In this document: positions 8,851 through 18,400 of the stretch, piece after piece | Numbering within the stretch: position 1 is the stretch's first letter | Layout: every line of letters begins with the position of its first letter | Assembly: GCA_945965395.1 (NCBI GenBank) | Contig: CAMFND010000126.1 | Coordinates: 1-49,346, forward strand | Length of the DNA stretch: 49,346 bases | DNA from: an uncultured Bacteroides sp. | GTDB taxonomy: Bacteria > Bacteroidota > Bacteroidia > Bacteroidales > Bacteroidaceae | Direction of reading: 5' to 3' | Notes under the pieces: model-generated | Database searches by the model: none | What the model was told of the DNA's origin: nothing | Seen by the model: the letters and a program-made list of their open reading frames with translations, nothing else | Translations under genes and position numbers: made by a program

Positions 8851-8953
8851 ATCCGGTATAAATTTCATAGCAATAGACTTTGAAACGGCTGCCGCCAAAC
8901 ATGCTTCAATATGTGAAGCAGATATCTGTGTGTGTATGCGAAACTGCATTTGA
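8840..8953 (+). pseudogene. N-terminal fragment of a DnaQ-like 3'-5' exonuclease
   Basis: A 37-codon frame beginning at ATG 8840 encodes FIAIDFETAAAKHASICE, the hallmark Exo I region (DxE) of DEDD exonucleases of the DnaQ fold. The protein then stops at TGA 8951 after NCI, and the remaining 130 or more residues of the domain are absent. The AT-rich DUF262 cassette begins immediately afterwards. The fragment overlaps the WYL gene end, as an intact operon partner would. I interpret it as a gene cut off when the cassette entered. Confidence 0.7.
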
Positions 8954-9010
8954 GGGAGTTAGAGGATATTTATATGGTTTGAATTATAATTACAATAAAA
9001 AATATTAGTT

Positions 9011-10822
9011 ATGTCAGATTTAGTTAGAAGTGTAAGTGAAATTTTCAATGACTCACAATTGAAACAGGTGTATTATAATATACCTGATTATCAGAGAGGC
9101 TATGAATGGGGAGACAATAACGTCAGATTGTTATTGGAAGATCTGAAGAAATTTCTTGATAAGATTTACATCTCCGATACCGATAAATTTCTTGATGATA
9201 AATTGTTTTATTGTCTGCAACATATCACAATCATAAATAAAGATAATGGAGAATATTATAATGTTGTTGACGGGCAACAGCGTTTAACTACCATTGCTAT
9301 TATTCTTTCATATTTTGGCAAGACAGATTTACTAAAAGGGAAACTTAAATATTCCAGTAGAGAAGATACCGGAGAATTTCTGAATAATGAGATTTTTACC
9401 AGAAAGTATTGGGAGCAAAATGACAAGAAGCATGTAAAGCATAAGGATGAGTTTTATATAAGAGCGGCTGCCAATATGGTTCAGACCTGGGATAAAGAAC
9501 AAGCATGGAATTCCAATCAAAGAGAACGGTATATTGAGATTTTACTAAATAGAACCAAATTAATAGTCAATGTAGTTTCTGGTAATGAAGAAATGATTTT
9601 TGCCAATATTAATGGTGCTAAAGCAGAGTTAGATGGAGCAGACCTATTGAGAGCAGTACAGATAACCCATTCATCTAAAGAGAAGTATGAAACAACACAT
9701 TCAGATAATAGTAATGAAGTAAACGAATATAGGGTTAAGATGGGAATGTTGTTGGATGAAATTAATAATTGGTGTGGACAGAAAGATGTAAAGACATTTC
9801 TTGGCAGATTTTTAAAGGATGACTCGTTTGATAAATCCGGTTTCAACGAAAAATTATACCCTATAAATTATCTTTACAGAATGATGTATGAAATGCATCC
9901 TGATAATAATATGCCTTTTGAATTCCGTTTTTTTGAATATGGATTAGACATTAAAGGTAATGGTGTTGGCGATGATAACTGGGAAATGTACATCGAACTG
10001 AAGCGTATTTATGGATTCGTGCGCGATTGGTATGAGAATGATGAAATATATCACTACTTGTCTTATCTGTTTTCCAACTTTAAATCTAAAGTTAATTTTG
10101 TTGCAATATACAAAACCTGGGAAGATAGCAAAGGCAAGGAATCATTTATAGTTGAATTAAAAAAAGAGATATCAAAGCGTATATTTGAAGGATACAGTGG
10201 TGATAGTGGAAATAACGAAAAACCTGCCAAAGAAATGTTGAAACATGATCTTACGAATTTAAGTTATAACTGGTATAATGAAAAAGAACTACTTGTCAGG
10301 ATACTTATACTTTTAGACGTAATTTACTCCTGCAAATCCAAGTATCGTTTACCTATAAATTATTTTGTATCAAAAGGTGAAGACATAGAACATATAGGAT
10401 GCCAGACTCCAAACGAGGAAGACTTAAACAATAAAGCAAAGTGGTTGGAGTATATTAAGAAACTGAATGATTATAAATTTGATATAGACAAAGGTAAACT
10501 TGATGAGTGGGAAAAGTTGCTTAAAGAAAAAGAGGTTATAGATAATGTTACATCAAACATAATAGACGAACTCAATTCGTATGGACTTAATTCAATAGGC
10601 AACTTAGTCTTACTGCATTCAAGTCAGAACAGAAGCTATCGTAATGCCTCATTTAATACAAAGAAAAGTATAATAATCGAAGATTACTATAATGACAAAT
10701 ATTCTATCAGACCATATACTTTGAAGGCGTTTTCATCTAATCATACAAGTATGTGGACTCTTGAGGATATTAAGAAAAGCACTGAAACTTTAGCACATGA
10801 TATTATTGATTTTTTAATTTGA
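9011..10822 (+). CDS. DUF262/DUF1524 protein, GmrSD-like restriction component
   Basis: 603 residues. The N-terminal DUF262 domain (ParB-like NTPase fold) shows DYQRGYEWG at 26 and DGQQR at 87-91, the motifs used for nucleotide binding in GmrSD-type enzymes, and a GAKAELDGADLLRA segment. The C-terminal part matches DUF1524, an HNH nuclease: EHIGCQTP with His461 and GNLVLLHSSQN with Asn531. Relatives are type IV restriction enzymes that cut modified phage DNA. The gene is markedly AT-rich compared with the chromosome before it, a sign of transfer. Six bases separate it from the second DUF262 gene, so the two are surely co-transcribed. No clear promoter box is seen upstream. Confidence 0.85.
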   Translation: MSDLVRSVSEIFNDSQLKQVYYNIPDYQRGYEWGDNNVRLLLEDLKKFLDKIYISDTDKFLDDKLFYCLQHITIINKDNGEYYNVVDGQQRLTTIAIILSYFGKTDLLKGKLKYSSREDTGEFLNNEIFTRKYWEQNDKKHVKHKDEFYIRAAANMVQTWDKEQAWNSNQRERYIEILLNRTKLIVNVVSGNEEMIFANINGAKAELDGADLLRAVQITHSSKEKYETTHSDNSNEVNEYRVKMGMLLDEINNWCGQKDVKTFLGRFLKDDSFDKSGFNEKLYPINYLYRMMYEMHPDNNMPFEFRFFEYGLDIKGNGVGDDNWEMYIELKRIYGFVRDWYENDEIYHYLSYLFSNFKSKVNFVAIYKTWEDSKGKESFIVELKKEISKRIFEGYSGDSGNNEKPAKEMLKHDLTNLSYNWYNEKELLVRILILLDVIYSCKSKYRLPINYFVSKGEDIEHIGCQTPNEEDLNNKAKWLEYIKKLNDYKFDIDKGKLDEWEKLLKEKEVIDNVTSNIIDELNSYGLNSIGNLVLLHSSQNRSYRNASFNTKKSIIIEDYYNDKYSIRPYTLKAFSSNHTSMWTLEDIKKSTETLAHDIIDFLI

Positions 10823-10828
10823 CAGACT

Positions 10829-13003
10829 ATGGACAAAAAAAATATAGAAGGACTTTTGGGCAATTACATGGTTGTACCTGAAATACAAAGAGAATATGTT
10901 TGGGGTAGTAATAAAAACATAGTAAACCAGTTTATTGATTCTCTTAAAGAAAATAAAGATATTAATGTAGGATTCTTATATTCCTATTCTAATGGAAACC
11001 AAGAATATATAATTGACGGACAACAGCGACTGACAACACTTGTGTTGTGTCTCTATTATGCATCCCTTATGCAGAAGGAGTATTATAATGATTTCAAATC
11101 TTTATTGAAAGTAAACAGTCCAAACATGGCTTTCACCTATCGTGTTCGATCTAATACGGAGGAATTTATGCAATGTTTGTTCAATAGCGGGTTGTATAAA
11201 GAAAAAGAAATAAAGGATAGTAAATGGTATCATGCGTGTTATGATTCTGACCTATCTATATCTTCTATGATTGCCCTCTTAAACTATTTGGATGAAATCA
11301 AGTTTAATGTAAAATATAATGATATTCTCAACATAGAATTCTGGTATTATCCTATAGATGAAACTTCTTTGGGAGAAGATTTGTATATTACTATGAATAG
11401 CAGAGGAAAGACACTTGATAATGCCGAAAAACTGAAACCATTGCTTTTTGAAAAAAGCAGGAAAGAGTTTAAAAATTGGGGTAAAATATGGGATGACTGG
11501 GAGGATTTCTTTTTTACATTGCTAAATGGTGATGACATCACTAAAATCAACGTAGCGATGAATAATCTAATCCGGATTGTTTGGGAATTGAAAACTTGCG
11601 GCGAACATAATGAGTTGAAACCGTTTGAAGCAATAAAAGATTTGAATTTATCTGACATCGAACTGTTTTTTGATGCACTCAAATTAATCGTAAATTCTGA
11701 GTTTAAAGACAAAGTCGATTTGCTGTTTGGCAATAAAAAAAGTGATGAGAGTGATGGTAATTTCTTGATTTTAAAATCCTTGCTGTTGGTATGCATTAAG
11801 TACAGAGAAGATGAAAAGATGAGAAATGTAGAGATGAAGCGAGTTTATCAGTTGATTTATAATAAGATGTATCGCAGAGGCTCTCAAAAGCATATTCCTT
11901 TACTTACATTACTTAAAACTTATCATGAGCGTATTGATGGTAATTTCTATAATATAGCGCTTGACGTATGTAGTGATGCCGGAAAAGATGACTATTTTGA
12001 TACATCTGATTTATTGATGATTCAGATAATGTCGGATTCTGTAAAAGACAACATTTCAGAACTTTCTGAAGTTGAGAAAGAATTCTGGAAAACTCAGAGT
12101 ACGGATGTTGTTAGATGTCATTATATATGGAAGGGTGATTTGTCTACTTTAATAAACTGGAGTTCGGAAAATAATAATTTTAATATTGAAACTTTCTGTA
12201 GATACTCGTCTTTTTTCGACAGTTTGTTTACTGATTTTTCAGGACATGAGATTAATTCGTTAAGGCGTGCCTGGATAGTAGGAATGAAAAAATATTCTCC
12301 TGTAAAAGTAGGCTCATATTATACTTTCTGCTGGGAATGGGAAGACTGGAGAAGGTCTATTACACAGCACAGTACTGACTTTAAATTGTTTATGGACAAT
12401 TTGATTAAATATAAAGAAGATGAAAAGACTTTGGATGATGCATTGGAAAAGTATATTAATAATAGTAGTGATAAAGATTATATTGAATTTGCAAAAAATT
12501 CATATTTAATTGATTTTACCAATAATTCAAATGCTTGTGATATTTACTATCATTGGGGAACTGATGATTGGTGGATTTGTACAAACTGTTCTCAAAGTCG
12601 TCGTCATACTGGATTTATTTCACGGCATAATGCATATATCTTAAAAAGTTTTGGAGCGGATTATAATAATAGTATAAATAATTCTAAGAAGATAGGAATA
12701 GGAGACTGGTGTGTATGGTATTGGGCTACGTCAAATGACAACTGTATAGCCGTTGAAAATTCTACATACCATATAGTTATTGATATAAGATATGATAATA
12801 AGCAGAAGAAATGCAACTTTATTTTAAAACCTCGTGAACCTCGACAAGATATTGAAGATAAGTTTGCAGAAGGATTTATTAAAAAAGAAAATGAGTATCA
12901 CCTTGAGTTGGATATGCAGGATGGATTTAATGCTGATTTGATTAAAGATAAAGTGCTGGAATGTATTAATCGTTTCGAGCAGCAAAATAAAAATGAAGAA
13001 TAG
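10829..13003 (+). CDS. Second DUF262-domain protein of the cassette
   Basis: 724 residues with an N-terminal DUF262 domain: EIQREYVWG at about 17-25, IDGQQR at about 62-67, and the downstream MNSRGKTLDNAEKLKPLL motif, closer to the family consensus than its partner. I see no DUF1524 histidine motif in it. The C-terminal 150 residues include TDDWWICTNC and IGIGDWCVWYWATS, which do not match any domain I know and could be a DNA-base-recognition module. Pairing two DUF262 proteins, only one with an HNH end, suggests a two-subunit restriction or abortive system. It is AT-rich like its partner. Confidence 0.82.
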   Translation: MDKKNIEGLLGNYMVVPEIQREYVWGSNKNIVNQFIDSLKENKDINVGFLYSYSNGNQEYIIDGQQRLTTLVLCLYYASLMQKEYYNDFKSLLKVNSPNMAFTYRVRSNTEEFMQCLFNSGLYKEKEIKDSKWYHACYDSDLSISSMIALLNYLDEIKFNVKYNDILNIEFWYYPIDETSLGEDLYITMNSRGKTLDNAEKLKPLLFEKSRKEFKNWGKIWDDWEDFFFTLLNGDDITKINVAMNNLIRIVWELKTCGEHNELKPFEAIKDLNLSDIELFFDALKLIVNSEFKDKVDLLFGNKKSDESDGNFLILKSLLLVCIKYREDEKMRNVEMKRVYQLIYNKMYRRGSQKHIPLLTLLKTYHERIDGNFYNIALDVCSDAGKDDYFDTSDLLMIQIMSDSVKDNISELSEVEKEFWKTQSTDVVRCHYIWKGDLSTLINWSSENNNFNIETFCRYSSFFDSLFTDFSGHEINSLRRAWIVGMKKYSPVKVGSYYTFCWEWEDWRRSITQHSTDFKLFMDNLIKYKEDEKTLDDALEKYINNSSDKDYIEFAKNSYLIDFTNNSNACDIYYHWGTDDWWICTNCSQSRRHTGFISRHNAYILKSFGADYNNSINNSKKIGIGDWCVWYWATSNDNCIAVENSTYHIVIDIRYDNKQKKCNFILKPREPRQDIEDKFAEGFIKKENEYHLELDMQDGFNADLIKDKVLECINRFEQQNKNEE

Positions 13004-13034
13004 AATAACTATATTTTTTCTTGCTATCCCTCAA

Positions 13035-13061
13035 TTTGGCATATTCGCATACATACTTTTG
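13035..13061 (+). promoter_or_regulatory. Promoter before the 73-residue ORF
   Basis: TTTG at 13035-13038 and TACTTTTG at 13054-13061. The spacer of 15 bases is shorter than usual, but the -7 match is exact and sits about 50 bases before ATG 13112. Confidence 0.4.
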
Positions 13062-13111
13062 GCATATCAAAGATTAATAACACAGAATGTCTAACCTTAA
13101 AAAATGAATTT

Positions 13112-13333
13112 ATGTCAAGAGTATTTAGAGTAACTCCGAAGAGAGTAAAGAGAACAAACGGAACAGTTCTGACACCTGAAATGGAAGTCACTGTAACTAC
13201 CCAAAGTCACACTTCTGACCCATTTTATAATGGAGCAAAAGAAGTGAAAGAAGCATATATGCGTATGTACGGCTTTGATTATCAGAAAGCTTGTTGCAGT
13301 AAGAACGATTTTGATTTCAAGAAATTAGATTAG
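13112..13333 (+). CDS. Small hypothetical protein
   Basis: 73 residues, basic N-terminus (FRVTPKRVKR) and an acidic end (FDFKKLD), with no signal peptide, membrane segment or motif I recognise. It has its own promoter-like sequence and is followed by a strong terminator, which supports it as a real transcription unit rather than a chance frame. It marks the end of the AT-rich cassette before the mobile-element backbone starts. Confidence 0.6.
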   Translation: MSRVFRVTPKRVKRTNGTVLTPEMEVTVTTQSHTSDPFYNGAKEVKEAYMRMYGFDYQKACCSKNDFDFKKLD

Positions 13334-13353
13334 TACTTACATTGACTTAACGG

Positions 13354-13392
13354 AAGGCTGTCTCAAATAAACTTTTGAGATGGCCTTTTTTT
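13354..13392 (+). terminator. Rho-independent terminator
   Basis: An inverted repeat of AAGGC-N2-TCTCAAA with TTTTGAGA-N-GGCCTT closes on a seven-T run. It ends the 13112-13333 transcript and probably the DUF262 cassette. Confidence 0.75.
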
Positions 13393-13908
13393 GTGTTTAC
13401 AAAAAAATTGGGCAGGCCTAGACTTCGCCCAGTCAAAACTTGCCCAGCTCCCAGATACAATAACCATAGAAACCATCATCAAACCAGTATTCAACTTTAA
13501 AGCAGCTGAATAAAGCGTAATCTCGCTTCCTCTTAAAAACACCTCAGGCTGTAACTCCCCGCTCCTCGCGGGAAAGTTACAGCCTGAGTACTATATCAAC
13601 AAGCCGTTAAGGCTTACAAACTTTCTTCAATCACAGCCTGCGCCACTCTAATATAGCTTTGATATTCAACTGCTAACACTATCGTTGTAAGCGGAGTGTA
13701 AGCGAATGTTTATTTAAAGCTTAAAGTTTGATGGATTTTCCATCATGGCTTAAAGGCATCGTTGAAAAGTTGGCTTAACTATCAGATGCTTACACTTTGA
13801 TGGCAAGATCTGACTCTGCAACTCAAATCAATTTCTTCACTAAAATCTTGTACTCACTACAAGCTCTACCAATCTCTCCAGACTAGGCAACTATGGTTAA
13901 TACTATGG
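13393..13908. other. Gene-free segment with a strong nested hairpin
   Basis: No credible gene is seen on either strand. It contains a perfect 14-bp stem (13543-13556 with 13575-13588) capped by an inner CCCGC/GCGGG stem, and at 13890-13913 two direct copies of CTATGGTTA just past the end of the XRE gene. This may be the junction between the DUF262 cassette and the mobile element, but no duplicated attachment site is evident. Confidence 0.5.
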
Positions 13909-14358
13909 TTATTTCTTTATGGGTTCACCCACCTTCTCCTTATAGAAGGATATGATGAGTGTTTTATCCTCAAGTGATTCCTCCAGACGTTTGATCTCGT
14001 CAGTTAGAACTTGAATGGTCTTGTCTTTTTCCTCCAAAACAACTTTCGTTTGGGACAGCTCACTCGCTACTTCCGATTCGCCAATCGTATTATTGGCATC
14101 TCCATGAATGGACACTGCTGCTAAATATGCAGATACGTTGTGCGTATCGGAAGCATACAGATCAAAGAAATTCTTCTCCAAGGCTACACTTATATCTATA
14201 AGTTTGCCTGTGTCGATGGTTTCTTTCTCCAGAATGCGGTTGATGTGCTGCTGGGGTACATGAATACGCCGCCCAAGCTCTGATTTACTGATACCTAGCT
14301 CTAGACGTCGTTTATCAATCTCCCTGCCTATATGAACATGTTTTATTCCTATACTCAT
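13909..14358 (-). CDS. XRE-family regulator with coiled-coil tail
   Basis: 149 residues. Residues 10-65 form a helix-turn-helix (KRRLELGISKSELGRRIHV, then PQQHINRILEKE) of the Cro/CI type. The last 50 residues, from about 100, are a charged heptad-rich coiled coil suited to dimerisation. It faces away from the small regulatory genes at 14504-15029, the usual arrangement for a repressor controlling excision or transfer functions of an integrative element. TGGTTAT/ATAACCA arms at about 14408 and 14454 in the divergent region could be its operators. Confidence 0.85.
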   Translation of the reverse strand: MSIGIKHVHIGREIDKRRLELGISKSELGRRIHVPQQHINRILEKETIDTGKLIDISVALEKNFFDLYASDTHNVSAYLAAVSIHGDANNTIGESEVASELSQTKVVLEEKDKTIQVLTDEIKRLEESLEDKTLIISFYKEKVGEPIKK

Positions 14359-14503
14359 AGCATCCGAACGAAATTTTTAATTGAAGCTCAAAAAAACATC
14401 AAACACTTATTGGTTATATAAACATAAATCATTTAATTTGCGGTATGCAAACCCATAACCATGGGGGCAAAATTAAACATTAAACATCAAACATCAAAGT
14501 TTT

Positions 14504-14695
14504 ATGAATGAAATTTCTACAAAAATTCGTCCTGCACTCGTTTCTCTTGAAGTAGGCGAAAGCATGGAGTTCCCCATCGAAAAGATGAAAAGTGTTCGAA
14601 CACAAGCTTCCGAACTGGGAATGATTCTCAACCGACAGTTCAAAACCAGAACAAATCGGGAGACCCACACGATTATGGTTACACGAGTTTCGTAG
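14504..14695 (+). CDS. Small conserved mobile-element protein
   Basis: 63 residues (VGESMEFPIEKMKSVRTQA ... FKTRTNRETHTIMVTRVS), predicted alpha/beta and basic at the C-terminus. Short proteins of this type are frequent next to replication and regulatory genes in Bacteroides phages and integrative elements; I cannot name a domain. It starts about 145 bases from the divergent XRE gene and ends 16 bases before the next frame, so the two plus-strand genes probably form one transcript. Confidence 0.65.
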   Translation: MNEISTKIRPALVSLEVGESMEFPIEKMKSVRTQASELGMILNRQFKTRTNRETHTIMVTRVS

Positions 14696-14711
14696 AGTAA
14701 ACCTGAGTCCT

Positions 14712-15029
14712 ATGAATGTTCTAGAATTCTCGGACCGAATGATTCCATACGAAGAGTTCGCCAATGACCTAGCAGCTAGAATTGCCAACATGATTCAATC
14801 CACCCATGATGACCCTGAATACATCAGTCAAAACAAGGCCTGGAGATTATTTGGCAGACGTAATGTTGAACGCTGGCGGAAAGAAGGGAAGGTTGAGCCG
14901 TGCAAACGACCAGGAAAGTTAGAATACAGAACTGCAGACCTTAGACTTCTACAGCGTACCACTCAAGACTACTTTAAAAAAGTTCAAGTAAGAACTAAAC
15001 GAGTACGTAAGCAAGATAAAAAAGACTAG
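14712..15029 (+). CDS. HTH DNA-binding protein, excisionase-like
   Basis: 105 residues. The segment EYISQNKAWRLFGRRNVERW followed by RPGKLEYRTADLRLL (about 38-80) has the layout of MerR/excisionase-type winged helix-turn-helix proteins, and the C-terminal 25 residues are strongly basic. It is probably a recombination directionality factor or transcription factor of the element. No integrase is in the window to pair it with. Confidence 0.65.
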   Translation: MNVLEFSDRMIPYEEFANDLAARIANMIQSTHDDPEYISQNKAWRLFGRRNVERWRKEGKVEPCKRPGKLEYRTADLRLLQRTTQDYFKKVQVRTKRVRKQDKKD

Positions 15030-15148
15030 ATTAAAAGCGACAGCGACTATACTTAACCTCGTCATCCTCCCAGAGTATAGCCACTTAATTCATTATTGGG
15101 AGACAAACCATAATAGTAGGAACTGGATTTTATCAATTTGAATATGTA

Positions 15149-15187
15149 ATGAGAATACCACACAAATCTGGTGTACCCCATTCTCAT
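15149..15187. repeat. Hairpin before the HTH and primase genes
   Basis: ATGAGAAT (15149-15156) pairs with ATTCTCAT (15180-15187), and an inner ACCA/TGGT extends the stem. No T-run follows, so an operator or leader structure is more likely than a terminator. Confidence 0.4.
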
Positions 15188-15219
15188 AGGCCATTGGTAT
15201 ATCCAAAAAGTAGAAAGAT

Positions 15220-15423
15220 ATGATAGAATCAAAGCCAATAGTAGACCCCCTGGGAGTCTATTCTGTAAAAAGAGCTTGTGCGGAACTGGGTGTCTGCTAC
15301 AAGACATTGCGTAAATACCGGATGAACGGCTACATACAGCCCATCAATCCGAGCATTTCCCGCCGTCTGAAATATTCCGGCCAGTCCATCCTGGACTGCT
15401 GGCTTAAACTCCGTATGTTATGA
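15220..15423 (+). CDS. Small HTH protein overlapping the primase gene
   Basis: 67 residues; GVYSVKRACAELGVCYKTLR and KYRMNGYIQPINPS give the helix-turn-helix plus wing of the HTH_17/excisionase group. Its stop overlaps the start of the primase gene (ATGA type), so translation is coupled. It may regulate replication or bind at the origin together with the primase-helicase. It is similar in style to the 21889-22149 protein. Confidence 0.75.
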   Translation: MIESKPIVDPLGVYSVKRACAELGVCYKTLRKYRMNGYIQPINPSISRRLKYSGQSILDCWLKLRML

Positions 15424-18400
15424 TCAGCGAGTCCACCATAGACAAGGTCAGGGAACTTCCCATCGAGACCATTGTGGGGCAGTACGTCAAACTGGCCAAG
15501 GACGGACGTACCAGCATGAAAGGACTCTGTCCGTTCCACAACGAGAACACCCCATCCTTCTCGATCAACCTGAACAAGAACCTCTATCACTGCTTCGGAT
15601 GCAACCGAGGCGGTGATGGCATCTCCTTTATCATGGAAAAGGAGAACTTGAACTTCCAGCAGGCGGTCCGCTTGCTGGCCGAGAAGTTCAACATCCTGAT
15701 GGAGGACGAATACGACGAAGAGCGTTCGGATGCCGACAAGACAAAGCAGGCACACAAGGATTCCCTGTATGCCATACTGGAAAAGGTACAGACCTTCTTT
15801 ACAGAGAATCTGCGCATTTCAGCCAATGATGACAGCCGTCATGCCCGGGAGTATGCCTACAACCGATGGCCGGAGAACTTCTGTGCAGAAGCAGGAATCG
15901 GTTATGCGCCAAGGGAAAGCCATACGTTCATGGACTTTTGCAAACAGCAGGGATTGAACGAAGAGTTTCTGATTGAGCTGGGGATGCTCCGGAAAAATGA
16001 AGACGATAAGCTCTATCCGATGTTCCGTGAACGTATCATGATTCCCATCCGGAACAAATGGGGACGCATCATCGCTTATACGGCCCGGTATATCGGCACC
16101 CATCCCAAAGCGCCCAAATACATCAACTCCATCACCAGCCTGCTCTATACCAAGGGAGAAACCTTGTTCGGCATTGACCGGGCTTTCCGTCTGCGTGACG
16201 CGGCCAACTTCATTATTGTGGAAGGAGCGCCGGATGTGCTGCGCCTGCAGTCCATCGGATTGGAGAATACGGTGGCCACCCTCGGAACAGCCTGGAACGA
16301 GAACCAGTTTGAGATATTGAAGCATTACACCAGCTCGCTTTGTTTCATTCCCGATACGGATTTGGCCAAAGGCAGTCCCTACGGACCCGGTTTCAAGGCG
16401 GTTATGGAAAACGGCGCCTTGGCCGTACAGAAAGGGTTCACCGTCACCGTCCGAGAACTGCCGTTTGGCTTGAGAGAACTGACGGATGAAGAACTGCTGG
16501 AAAAGTATGAAGGGACTATTCCAAAAGATGCCCAACGGGAAGTGCTTGTCAAGAATGATGCGGACAGCTACATTCTGGACATGGACATCTACCGCAACCT
16601 GAAGGAAAAGTATTTCATTGTCTGGATGGCGGAGAAACTGTTTGCCCAAGTGGATTCACTCGCCGAAGAAGGGCAATGTGTTAGCCGGATTGCCGGACTG
16701 CTGCGCTATGTCAAGGACCAGATGGTCTATACCAAGTGTATCGAGCAGCTGGGAAAGATTCACGGCAAGACCCGGCTGTGGCGGAGCGCCGTGGAGCAGG
16801 TGCGCAACGAATCCAAGAAGAACAGCCGCTCTCTGGCCATGGACCGGAAGCAGGAAGAAACGGATGCGCTCCGGCAAGTGGGACTTTTTGTCCGCAACAA
16901 CTGTTATTTCTGTATGGGGAAAGAGGATGAAGACCCTATCCGGCTTTCCAACTTCGTGATGGAACCCCTGTTCCACATCCATGACGAGAGCAACGGTGTA
17001 CGTCTGTTTCGGCTCACCAATTCGTTCCGTGAAATCTGCATGGTGGAACTGAAGGAGTCGGACCTGGTGTCGATTGCCAACTTCCAGCAGAAGATTGGCT
17101 CCTGCGGCAACTTCTTGTGGTTCGGCAAGATAGACAAGCTCAACAACGTCAAGGAGTTTCTGTATGCCCGCACCCGAACAGCCGAGCGCATCCGCAAGCT
17201 GGGCTGGAACGAAAGCAAGGAGTTCTTCGCTTTCGGTAACGGCATTGTTCAGGACGGCGAGTTCCATGAAGTGGATGACATGGGCATCATCACGGACAAG
17301 CAGAATTGCGCCTATTACATTCCGGCGACCTCCAAGATTTACCGCGACAACACGGAAATCTTCCAGTTTGAGCGCCTGATGGTGCATACCAACAAAAGCG
17401 GCGCCTTGCTCTACGACTATGTAGAAAAGCTGACTGCCGTCTTCGGAAACAATGCCCGGGTGGCTTTCGGCTATCTGCTTGCTACCCTATTCCGTGACAT
17501 CGTATATCGAAAGACCCGGCATTTCCCCATCTTAAATTTATTCGGTGAGAAAGGTACAGGTAAAACCACCCTGGCCACCAGTCTGGAGGCTTTCTTCCTG
17601 CATGACGTGGAACCGCCGAACATGGGTGTGGCTTCCGTTCCGGCCATGAACGACCGGGTATCTCAGGCTGTAAACATTCTTGTCGTGTTTGATGAATACA
17701 AGAACGACCTCGACATCCGAAAGATTGCCTTTCTCAAGGGACTTTGGGGCGGCGGTGGACAGACCAAGAAGAACACCCAGACGGACGGTATGGCCACCCA
17801 GACCATTGTGACGACCGGAGTGGTCATCTGCGGTCAAGAAAAGCCTACTCAGGACATGGCGCTCTATACCCGTGTACTATTTCTGGAATATTCCAAGACC
17901 AGTTTCAGCATACTGGAAAAGAATCACTACGAAGAGCTGCAGGCCATCTGCAATTTAGGTCTGACCCATTTGACCCTGGAGATTCTCAAATACCGCGACC
18001 TCTTTGAGAAGAACTTCTCTACCTTGTACGGTATCACCAAGAACGAACTGGCCATCCGGATGGAGGATGAACAGATCCATGACCGTATCTTCGGCAACTG
18101 GGTGATTCCGCTGGCTGCTTTCCGTACGCTGGAAACCGTTCTGAACCTGCCGTTCAACTACACCCAGATGCTGGAGACCTGTATCAGCGGTATGCGCAAC
18201 CAGAATGAACTGGCCAAGGAAAGTTCCGAAGTGGCAGACTTCTGGAATATGCTCCAGGGCTGGCAGAGTATCGGCAAATGCGTGGAGAAGGTACACTTCA
18301 ACATCCGTTACCTCACGAAGTTCCGTCCGATGCTGACGAACATGGACATCGAGTTCAAGGAGGCCCACCCGATTCTTTACCTAAATATGGCGGCCATCTC

